A program made the position numbers and the translations under genes. The notes beneath the pieces were generated by a model that was given only the letters and a program-made list of their open reading frames with translations, searched no databases and was not told where the DNA came from. DNA of 64,000 nt from an uncultured Eubacteriales bacterium (GTDB lineage: Bacteria; Bacillota; Clostridia; Oscillospirales; Oscillospiraceae), in the NCBI GenBank assembly GCA_900317375.1, contig ONGJ01000011.1, forward strand, positions 26,722-90,721. The letters run 5' to 3'. Positions 53,511-60,477 of this stretch are shown here, one piece after another. Position 1 is the stretch's first letter. Each line of letters starts with the position of its first letter.

Positions 53511-54508
53511 GCAATCACCCCGCGGATTGAGCGAACCTTTTCCGCAAGTGCCGAGAATTCCTCCGGCAGGAGCGACTGCGCCCCGTCACAGAGGGCGTGA
53601 ATCGGGTCATTATGCACCTCGATAATCAGTCCGTCCGCACCGGCGGCCGTTGCCGCCAGCGCCATCGGCGGCACAAGCTTTGCGATGCCGGTGGCGTGGC
53701 TCGGGTCTACGATAACCGGCAGATGCGTCAGCTGATGCAGCATCGGCACCGCCGCAAGATCGAGGGTGTTGCGCGTATAGTCCGAGAAGGTCCGGATGCC
53801 GCGCTCGCAGAGAATCACGCGCTCGTTGCCGTTGGCCATGATGTACTCGGCGCTCATGAGCAGTTCCTTCAGGGTGTTGGCCAGTCCGCGTTTGAGCAGA
53901 ATGGGCTTATCCAGCGTACCCAGTTCGCGCAGGAGGTCAAAATTCTGCATGTTGCGTGCGCCGATCTGAATAACGTCCACATCCTCAAAGAGAGGCAGGT
54001 CGTTGATGTTCATGAGCTCCGTCACGATGGGCAGGCCCGTTTCCTTTCGGGCGATGCGCAGGAGCTCGAGCCCCTCTGCCTTAAGCCCGGCAAAATCATA
54101 GGGTGAGGTTCTCGGTTTGAAGGCGCCGCCGCGCAGCATGTCAGCCCCCGCAGCCTTCACCGCCCTGGCCACCGCGACGATCTGTTCTTCCGACTCGACC
54201 GAGCAGGGGCCGGCAATGACGACGAAATGCCCGCCGCCGACCTTCACATCGCCGATCTCGACGATCATATCCTCTGGGTGGAACTTCCGGTTGCAGCATT
54301 TAAAGGGTTCGGTTACGCGCTTTACCGAATCAACGATATCAAGGCTGCTGACCAGATCGATATCGATGCCGGACACATCACCGATCAAACCGATAACCGT
54401 CTGAAACTCACCGTTCGAGATATGCAGACGCAGGCCCTGTCCCTCCAGCCAGTTCATCAGCTGGATCTTCTTTTCTTCCGGAACCCCGTGTTTTAATACG
54501 ACAATCAT
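53507..54508 (-). CDS. aroF: 3-deoxy-7-phosphoheptulonate synthase (DAHP synthase)
   Basis: The 333-residue protein has an N-terminal ferredoxin-like regulatory domain (residues 1-70, [20 protein letters not shown]) and a class I-beta DAHPS barrel with [29 protein letters not shown] and DPSHATG. This is the Thermotoga-like layout, in which the N-domain mediates feedback by aromatic amino acids. It is the first structural gene after the attenuator. The symbol follows common use for this class. Confidence 0.94.
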   Translation of the reverse strand: MIVVLKHGVPEEKKIQLMNWLEGQGLRLHISNGEFQTVIGLIGDVSGIDIDLVSSLDIVDSVKRVTEPFKCCNRKFHPEDMIVEIGDVKVGGGHFVVIAGPCSVESEEQIVAVARAVKAAGADMLRGGAFKPRTSPYDFAGLKAEGLELLRIARKETGLPIVTELMNINDLPLFEDVDVIQIGARNMQNFDLLRELGTLDKPILLKRGLANTLKELLMSAEYIMANGNERVILCERGIRTFSDYTRNTLDLAAVPMLHQLTHLPVIVDPSHATGIAKLVPPMALAATAAGADGLIIEVHNDPIHALCDGAQSLLPEEFSALAEKVRSIRGVIA

Positions 54509-54600
54509 ACTGTCAAACCTCCTGGAAACGCAAAAGCCGCACAGGATAACCTGTGCGGCAAACGTTCTGAATCAGCCTCGATTTGCGCCACAAATTATCC
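54509..54600 (-). terminator. Attenuator of the aro operon: terminator and antiterminator
   Basis: Terminator: GCCGCACAGG, four-base loop, CCTGTGCGGC (54536-54559), then TTTTGCG. Antiterminator: TTTGTGGCGCAAA, just after the leader stop, can pair with TTTGCCGCACA, which holds the left terminator arm. Protector: CGCCGCA inside the leader reading frame can pair with TGTGGCG. These are the three exclusive pairings of classical ribosome-dependent attenuation. Confidence 0.8.
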
Positions 54601-54657
54601 TTACCGAAGAAACCCGGTATAGGAATAAGCATATGCGGCGTAGCGAGTGACTTTCAT
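54601..54657 (-). CDS. Tyrosine-rich leader peptide of the aro operon
   Basis: The 18-codon frame encodes MKVTRYAAYAYSYTGFLR: four Tyr codons (positions 6, 9, 11, 13) and one Phe. It has an excellent ribosome site (GGAGGAAGCT before ATG) and starts about 25 bases after the predicted transcript start. The frame ends eight bases before the antiterminator arm. By analogy to enteric phe/trp/his leaders, ribosome stalling at the Tyr codons when Tyr-tRNA is scarce would favour the antiterminator and switch on the aro operon. It is too short for standard gene callers. Confidence 0.85.
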   Translation of the reverse strand: MKVTRYAAYAYSYTGFLR

Positions 54658-54684
54658 AGCTTCCTCCAACAAGAAACTGGAAGT

Positions 54685-54713
54685 AATATAGCCGAAACCG
54701 CCGGGATTGTCAA
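54685..54713 (-). promoter_or_regulatory. Promoter of the aro operon
   Basis: TTGACA, 17 bases, TATATT on the minus strand. Confidence 0.85.
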
Positions 54714-54720
54714 GGCTTTT

Positions 54721-55386
54721 TTAAATCACACCGATGAGCACCAGCAGAAGCAGTACGAAGGTGATCAGCACGGCCAGCGAAAACAGGGTAAAGCCGACGC
54801 TGAAGCTTCCCTTTGCCTTGCCGCTCGCTGACGGCTCGGCCAGGTGCGCGCTGCGCAGGGCGCTGACAATCGGCTTGTAGAGCAGCAGCGTCAGAGCCGC
54901 GTTCAGGCCGCCCTTGACAAGGTTGAAGGGCAGAAAGACCGGCAGCAGCATGCCCGCTACCGTTTCCCGCGGTACGCCCATATAGTAAGGCGTGATGATA
55001 TAGTTCCAGAGCAGCATGGCAACGGCCATGGTAACAATCCCGAACACGAGGCCGATGACGGCATCCTTCTGGGTGCGGTGCTTCTGGTAAAACCAGGCAG
55101 CCGGCACAGCAAATGCACAGGTCGAGACAACGTTCATCAGAAAGCCGTAGGGGCCGGTAGAACTGATGGTCAGCATCTCAATCAGCGAGACAATCACAGA
55201 GATCAGAACGCTGGTCATCGGGCCGTAGAGCAGACCTGCAATGACGATGAAGGCGTCCTTCGGCTCGTAGCTCAGAAAGCCGGCGACATTCGGAATCACC
55301 TTGGCGATGAGCACGGAGACAAAGGAGACCGCGGCAAACATCGCCGTGGATGCCAGATAGCGGGTAGACATGCGTTTTTCTTTCAT
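54721..55386 (-). CDS. ribU: Riboflavin ECF transporter S component
   Basis: The 221-residue protein has six hydrophobic helices and the ECF S-component pattern (LASTAMFAAVSFVSVLIAKV; LSYEPKDAFIVIAGLLYGP; GFLMNVVST), plus a C-terminal extra helix after a Ser/Gly-rich linker. The KDA/PKD segment and the FMN riboswitch in front identify riboflavin as substrate. It works with a shared EcfAA'T module, not encoded here. Confidence 0.9.
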   Translation of the reverse strand: MKEKRMSTRYLASTAMFAAVSFVSVLIAKVIPNVAGFLSYEPKDAFIVIAGLLYGPMTSVLISVIVSLIEMLTISSTGPYGFLMNVVSTCAFAVPAAWFYQKHRTQKDAVIGLVFGIVTMAVAMLLWNYIITPYYMGVPRETVAGMLLPVFLPFNLVKGGLNAALTLLLYKPIVSALRSAHLAEPSASGKAKGSFSVGFTLFSLAVLITFVLLLLVLIGVI

Positions 55387-55400
55387 TGGTTTTCCCCTCC

Positions 55401-55592
55401 AAAAAAAATACCTGAAGATTTCTCTTCAGGCGCACAGAATGCAGGACAAGGAAACGACGAAATAAGATTGTTCGGATCTTCTTCCATCCAGACTCTACTG
55501 TCGGTTCCGGATTCGCACCGGATCATGCCTTACGGCTCGCGGACTCAGCTTGCGCCATCACCGCCGGTCGGGAATTACACCCTGCCCTGAAG
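55401..55592 (-). promoter_or_regulatory. FMN riboswitch with terminator, upstream of ribU
   Basis: The RFN core runs 55592-55478 on the minus strand: CTTCAGGGCAGGGTGTAATT, CCCGACCGGCGGTGATGG, GAGTCCGCGAGCC, GATCCGGTGCGAATCCGG and GTCTGGATGGAAGAAG. The expression platform is CCTGAAG / CTTCAGG followed by TATTTTTTTT (55430-55401). The stem repeats the CTTCAGG of the riboswitch 5' end, so it can compete with it. FMN should terminate ribU transcription. Confidence 0.96.
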
Positions 55593-55600
55593 ATGTTTGT

Positions 55601-55629
55601 ATTATAACAAACCGGTATGGATTTGACAA
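55601..55629 (-). promoter_or_regulatory. Promoter of the ribU riboswitch transcript
   Basis: TTGTCA, 17 bases, TATAAT on the minus strand. Confidence 0.85.
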
Positions 55630-55681
55630 GCCCCTTTTCACCGGTTACAATAGGGCCAGACTGCAGGAGGGAGTGAAAGGT

Positions 55682-56182
55682 ATGGCGGAGAGAGAAATCA
55701 GCTGCTGTTTTTCCGGCCACCGGCCGGTCCGGCTGCCGTGGGGTGCAAATGAAAGAGATGCGCGCTGTACAGAGCTGAAAAAGCAGATCGGAGAAAAGCT
55801 TGAGGCATTCTACGAGCGCGGCTACCGGCACTTTCTCTGCGGAATGGCCATCGGTTGTGACATGTACTTTGCCGACGAGGTCCTGAAACTGCGGGAGCGG
55901 CATCCCGACGTCACGCTGGAGGCGGCTGTCCCCTGTGACAATCAGGCGGAACGCTGGAACAAAGGGCAGCAGGCACGGTACCGCGATCTGCTCAGCCGCT
56001 GCGATGTGGTGAGCTATGTGTCTCACAGCTATTCCCCCGGCTGCATGTTGAAGCGAAACGAGTATATGATCGACCGTTCTTCCCTGCTTCTGGCCTGCTT
56101 TGCGGGTACAAGCGGCGGAACGATGAAGACAATCCTCTATGCCCAGCGCAGCGGTATTGAAACGGAAATCCTCGAAATCTGA
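55682..56182 (+). CDS. SLOG family protein (DUF1273/YpsA-like)
   Basis: The ATG at 55682 gives 166 residues (MAEREISCCFSGHRPVRLPW); longer upstream codons overlap the ribU promoter. It has the SLOG Rossmann-like features CCFSGHRP, HFLCGMAIGCDMYFADEVL and AGTSGGTMKTILYA. SLOG proteins bind nucleotide-related ligands; YpsA affects cell division in Bacillus. It is monocistronic and ends at a strong hairpin. Confidence 0.87.
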   Translation: MAEREISCCFSGHRPVRLPWGANERDARCTELKKQIGEKLEAFYERGYRHFLCGMAIGCDMYFADEVLKLRERHPDVTLEAAVPCDNQAERWNKGQQARYRDLLSRCDVVSYVSHSYSPGCMLKRNEYMIDRSSLLLACFAGTSGGTMKTILYAQRSGIETEILEI

Positions 56183-56208
56183 AAGTCTTTCGGATTTCGA
56201 GTTTTTTT
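56171..56208 (+). terminator. Terminator after the SLOG gene
   Basis: CTCGAAATCTGAAAG / CTTTCGGATTTCGAG followed by TTTTTTT; the left arm includes the last codons of the gene. Confidence 0.85.
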
Positions 56209-56295
56209 CGACGGCGTGAATCGGACCCGTCAAGGATATATCCGCCTCCGCCTGTATAAATATGACAAATTGACTCTCAAATCGGTATCAAATTC

Positions 56296-56325
56296 TTGAC
56301 ATGATGTCTGTAAAAGCGCTATAAT
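56296..56325 (+). promoter_or_regulatory. Promoter of the exported flavoprotein gene
   Basis: TTGACA, 18 bases, TATAAT. Confidence 0.8.
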
Positions 56326-56369
56326 TATGTAAGCAAAGTCAATAATTTATTGAAAAGGAGAAATGCGCT

Positions 56370-58262
56370 ATGAGCAAGAACATCACCCGCCGCGACTTTT
56401 TGAAAGGGACCGCCGCCGGTGCTCTCGGCCTTGCCGCCATGGGCATTGCGGGCGTCCCCGCCGCGAGTGCTGCGGGTACCTACAAGGCAGGAACCTATGA
56501 GGCCACCGCCTACGGCAACCTCAGCTATGTCACCGTCAAGTGCACCTTCAGCGAAGATGCCCTCACGGACGTTGAGATTGTCTCTCAGAACGAGACTCCC
56601 GTTCTCTTCTCCCAGGTCCAGGAGAAGCTGATCCCCGCCATCATTGAGAATCAGGCCGGCGGCCTAGACGCCATCGCCGGTGCCTCGAATTCCTCCCGTG
56701 CCGTCAAGGAAGCCATCGCGGACTGCGTGGCACAGGCCGGCGGCGACAAGGAAGCCTGGCTTGCAAAGACCGTTTCGGCTGAGGCCGGTGCGGACGAAAT
56801 CAAGGATGTGGACATCTGCGTCATCGGATGCGGCGGCTCGGGCTTCATGGCTTCGATTACCGCGGGCAAACTGGGCGCCAAAGTCCTGACCGTTGAGAAA
56901 GCCAGCTCGGTTGCCGGCGTCAACGGCATCAAAGTCTCCGGCCCCTTTGCCGTCGACACCTCGGTCCTGCATGCCAAGGAAGGCGGCACCACCCTGGAGG
57001 TTGACGAAGTCTTCCAGCATGTCATGAACTATACCCACTGGACCCCGAATCCTTCTCTGATTCACCGCTGCGGCATCGGCTATGAGATGAAAGAGGCCAA
57101 CTTCCGCTTCGAAACTCCGTTTATCGGCGAAAAGGGCGGCTTCCACCTGGTCACCAATGCGCTGGAAGACCGTGTCGAACTCTGGAACAAGGCTCTTGAG
57201 GACGCAGGCGTTGAGGTTCTCTTCAACACCGCAGCAACCGGCCTGATCATGGACGGCGACAAGGCTGTCGGCGTGACCGCAAAGAAGAACGACGGCACGA
57301 ATGTGACCATCAACTGCAAAGCCGTCATCATCGCCTCGGGCGGCTACCTCGGAAACCGCGACCTGCAGGAGAAGTTCCTGAAGACCCGCAACCTGAATGC
57401 GGCAGCAGGCGGCAACAGCCTCTGCACCGGCGACGGCATCATGATGGCCGAAGACGTGGGCGCCACACTGTGCAAGACCTTTGGCTTCTGCCCCTGCGAA
57501 TACGGCGGAACCAACCAGAAGGCATCGCGCCCGGCCAAGCAGGACAAGTACGATCAGAACTATGCTTTCAAGTTCGGCCTCTACGGCAACCTGCTGGTTG
57601 ATCAGGAGGGCAAGCGCTTCATCAACGAAGGTCTGCTCTGCGATTATCCGATGAGCTACGGCTCCGAGCAGATCATTCTCAACGCGCCGTGGTACGGCAT
57701 CGTCGACCAGGCCTATGTAGACGCCATGACCACCCAGGGCCTGTATGAGTACACCATCGCCAAGGGCGCAACCACCGACGTGGGCGTCTGGTTCATCGGC
57801 AACTACTTCAAAGACCGCATCCTTGACAAGCTGCCCGAAGACCTCGAGGAAGGCATCCGGGAAGGCTGGGTCGCCAAGGCCGACACACTGGAAGAGCTGG
57901 CAGAGGCCTTCGGCCTGACCAATCTGCCTGAGACCGTCAAGAAGTACAATGAGTACTGCGACAAGGGCGTGGACGAAGAATTCGGCACCAACAAGTGGTA
58001 CCTCAGCAAGGTCGAAACCGGCCCCTTCTATGCGGTTCAGTGCGAGCCTTCGGCTTGGAGCACCTTCGGCGGCATCCGCACGGATGATCAGCTGCGTGCC
58101 CTGAAGCCGGACAACACCCCGATGCAGGGTCTGTACGTTGTCGGCACCGACAATGGCTCGATGTACTACAGCCCCTATTACGATGTCCCCGGCTTCTGCT
58201 ACGGCCTCTGCGTTGATTCCGGCTACATTGCCGCCAACGAGGCAGTCGAGTACATCAAGTAA
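56370..58262 (+). CDS. Exported FMN-binding/FAD-dependent reductase (fumarate/urocanate reductase-like)
   Basis: The 630-residue protein has a twin-arginine-type signal (TRRDFLKGTAAGALGLAAMG). An FMN-binding domain covers residues 40-125 and has DAIAGASNSS, the site where an ApbE-type enzyme attaches FMN; Ser106 replaces the usual Thr. The FAD-binding-2 domain runs from DICVIGCGGSGFMASITAGK to a C-terminal GLYVVGTDNGSMYY. Relatives are extracytoplasmic reductases for fumarate, urocanate, cinnamate and similar acceptors; the substrate is not identifiable. It probably takes electrons through a membrane flavin chain, none of which is encoded here. Confidence 0.92.
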   Translation: MSKNITRRDFLKGTAAGALGLAAMGIAGVPAASAAGTYKAGTYEATAYGNLSYVTVKCTFSEDALTDVEIVSQNETPVLFSQVQEKLIPAIIENQAGGLDAIAGASNSSRAVKEAIADCVAQAGGDKEAWLAKTVSAEAGADEIKDVDICVIGCGGSGFMASITAGKLGAKVLTVEKASSVAGVNGIKVSGPFAVDTSVLHAKEGGTTLEVDEVFQHVMNYTHWTPNPSLIHRCGIGYEMKEANFRFETPFIGEKGGFHLVTNALEDRVELWNKALEDAGVEVLFNTAATGLIMDGDKAVGVTAKKNDGTNVTINCKAVIIASGGYLGNRDLQEKFLKTRNLNAAAGGNSLCTGDGIMMAEDVGATLCKTFGFCPCEYGGTNQKASRPAKQDKYDQNYAFKFGLYGNLLVDQEGKRFINEGLLCDYPMSYGSEQIILNAPWYGIVDQAYVDAMTTQGLYEYTIAKGATTDVGVWFIGNYFKDRILDKLPEDLEEGIREGWVAKADTLEELAEAFGLTNLPETVKKYNEYCDKGVDEEFGTNKWYLSKVETGPFYAVQCEPSAWSTFGGIRTDDQLRALKPDNTPMQGLYVVGTDNGSMYYSPYYDVPGFCYGLCVDSGYIAANEAVEYIK

Positions 58263-58281
58263 TCCTCTCCCCTGTAAAGCG

Positions 58282-58312
58282 ATCCCCCTGCCGTACGGCA
58301 GGGGGATTTTTA
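58282..58312. terminator. Terminator after the flavoprotein gene
   Basis: ATCCCCCTGCCG, TA, CGGCAGGGGGAT, then TTTTATC; also abuts the convergent PPTase-kinase gene. Confidence 0.9.
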
Positions 58313-59548
58313 TCATGATGTCAGATGCGTGGTATCGTTTTGCAGAGAAAAGAATAACGTATTCAAATTTCTGCCGTTCTTCCTCTCATAGTGTATGGCG
58401 GACGCGATCTGCGCAATCATGCCCAGGCCCATGCCCCCGCTGTCAAGGGATTCGAACGCTTTTTCCTCTGCATAATAGGCCGTCGGGTCGAATGCAATAC
58501 CGTCATCCGAGAACTGAATGCACAGATGCCCCTCCAGTCTTTTACAGGCGAATGACAGATTCTCAGCCTTTGAATAGTTTACAATATTCGCCAGCATCTC
58601 ATCGCAGGCCAGCAGCGCCTGTCTGGTCTCCGGTGTATCCCCTGCGATTCTGAGCACGGTCAGCCGTATTTCGTCAAAAGAATCCAGCGCCACCGGCAGG
58701 GTCAAGGCACGATCCGCCGTCATCATTTCTTCAGAATATTCCATCGTTCCATTGAATCCCTTTTCAAGCTCTTCCTCGCTTTTCGGTGAACGGGAAACCT
58801 CATTATAGGAAAGAACCCGGTTCCAGTCCTCGGAAGACAGACAGCGCATTCGGATTTCACCAAGCCGGGAAGCACAAACGCTCAGCGTATATCCCGGGAA
58901 TTCCCAGGTTCGAACGTGCAGCGTGCGGCCTTCATAACGGATGGTCTCTCTGTCGTAATCTATAACTATGTCTCTGCTTTCAAAGATCGGCAGGCCGCGT
59001 CCTTCTTCCTTGGAAAAAGCCTCCCGAGCGGTCCAGAATCGGTAAAACAGGCCGGCCGGATCCTCGTCCGCTTCGAGAAGTCTCTGTTCTTCGTTTCCGA
59101 AAACGGAAGCAAGCTCACGCCAGATCAGCGGCCTGTTTTCTTCCACATCCACACCCAGCGGGTGATCCCCGAATGCCAGCACCACCAGCTTACCGGCGTG
59201 CGAAAGGCTGAACTGCACGGCATTCTCCTCTGCGAAAAAAGGCTTTCCATAGGCGGAGATCAGCAGGGGAATATCCGCCTGTCCCAGCCGCACAGCGGCC
59301 AGCGCGCGAATCATCAGTCTTCCTGTGACGCAGCGAAGCCGGTCTTCCCGTTTTCGAAAACGCATGGCTTTCGCCTGATCCGGCTCGGGCAGCAGAGCCT
59401 GCATCCGTTCCAGCTGAGTATCCAGTGCCAGCTGTTCCGTATCGGCAATCCACAGCTCTGCAGTCACAAAAGGATCGCGGCACACATGTTCCGGCAGGCG
59501 CCCGCTTTCTGTACGGCGGACTGTCTTTTGTTTACGGCGGCCTGGCAT
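58313..59548 (-). CDS. 4'-phosphopantetheinyl transferase fused to an anti-sigma-type serine kinase domain
   Basis: The ATG at 59548 gives 411 residues; a TTG at 59566 overlapping the upstream stop is possible. Residues 30-225 are a Sfp-type PPTase with YGKPFF, FSLSHAG, LGVDVEEN (132-138) and FWTAREAFSKEEGRGL (171-186), all catalytic positions kept. Residues 280-411 are an RsbW/SpoIIAB-like GHKL kinase with N-box DEMLANIVNY, G1 box FSDDGIAFDP and G2 box SGGMGLGM. The first part activates carrier proteins with CoA; the second normally binds a STAS protein or sigma factor. A STAS fragment is encoded just upstream. The fusion and its output are unexplained. Confidence 0.85.
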   Translation of the reverse strand: MPGRRKQKTVRRTESGRLPEHVCRDPFVTAELWIADTEQLALDTQLERMQALLPEPDQAKAMRFRKREDRLRCVTGRLMIRALAAVRLGQADIPLLISAYGKPFFAEENAVQFSLSHAGKLVVLAFGDHPLGVDVEENRPLIWRELASVFGNEEQRLLEADEDPAGLFYRFWTAREAFSKEEGRGLPIFESRDIVIDYDRETIRYEGRTLHVRTWEFPGYTLSVCASRLGEIRMRCLSSEDWNRVLSYNEVSRSPKSEEELEKGFNGTMEYSEEMMTADRALTLPVALDSFDEIRLTVLRIAGDTPETRQALLACDEMLANIVNYSKAENLSFACKRLEGHLCIQFSDDGIAFDPTAYYAEEKAFESLDSGGMGLGMIAQIASAIHYERKNGRNLNTLFFSLQNDTTHLTS

Positions 59549-59555
59549 ACCGGTC

Positions 59556-60266
59556 TCACTGCTCAATATGGAGCTTCTTGTCCAGACCTGTCATATGCAG
59601 AACGGAAAGAACCTCGGGCGTCACGTTTCTGAGCGTCAGCGCTCCGTTCATCTGCTTGTGCGCCGCGATGATCTGCCGGATACCGGCAGAGGAGGTGTCC
59701 AGCACAAGGTTGACAAAGGCACAGACAGAGGTCGCGGCCAGGACCCTGTTCGGATCATCGTCAATGCGCATGAAGAACACAAGCTGCACATACATGATCA
59801 GCGGAATCATGAAGAAAAACAGTACGCGCGCATACTCCATGGTCGGCTCCATGATTGCATCACTTGCTCCCAGCAGACGCACCGCCGGCCCGGTAAACAG
59901 CAGTCCTGCCAGCATCAGCACGCTGCCGCAGATGAGCATATGGATTGTAGAGGCAGAGAACCAGCAGAGTGCCTCTTTCCGGTCCCCTTCACCCAAAAAA
60001 AGGGCGTACAGTGTAGCTGCGCCAGAGGAGATGAGCATGGCCAGCGTATTGACCAGCATGTATACGGGCATGCACAGCTCCACCACCGCCAGCATGGACG
60101 GTCCAAGGAAGTAGCTGAGTATGACGACGTCAATGAGCGACGCCACCGTGGCGGTCAGAAGCGATCCGATGGCCGATGGCAGCAGCCGTCGATAAAGCTT
60201 TCCTACCGGGTCGTTGACATAGTTGATTTCTCTGTTTTCTGTTCGGGTGTCCCCCAAGGCATCCAT
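59556..60266 (-). pseudogene. MATE-STAS chimera (truncated MATE transporter joined to the C-terminal half of a STAS protein)
   Basis: Residues 1-187 of this 236-residue frame are the N-terminal half of a MATE transporter (LTATVASLIDVVILSYFLG; AMLISSGAATLYALFLGEGD). Residues 188-236 are the end of an anti-sigma-factor antagonist: LVLDTSSAGIRQIIAAHKQ, LTLRNVTPEVL, MTGLDKKLHIE. The join falls at LVLD (about 59697-59710), a string plausible in both families, suggesting a deletion between two adjacent genes. The second MATE half and the first half of the STAS fold are missing. The frame is open, so a protein may be made, but neither part should fold normally. An assembly collapse is possible. Confidence 0.75.
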
Positions 60267-60477
60267 CCCCCTTGATCGGGATTCTGATTATTTTCTTGCA
60301 GTATATCAAATAGCCTGGCTCCGTTCAACAGGGTTTTCGTGAAAGCAGACACAGAAACTCATATTTGTCCTGCGGTATGGGGCGTTGGAGATTGAATAGA
60401 GCGGTTTTATCATTCTGCGGTGGAAATCATCAGGAAACTGTGTTAGTATGATTGTAATTCTTCGAAGGAGGCTGGCA

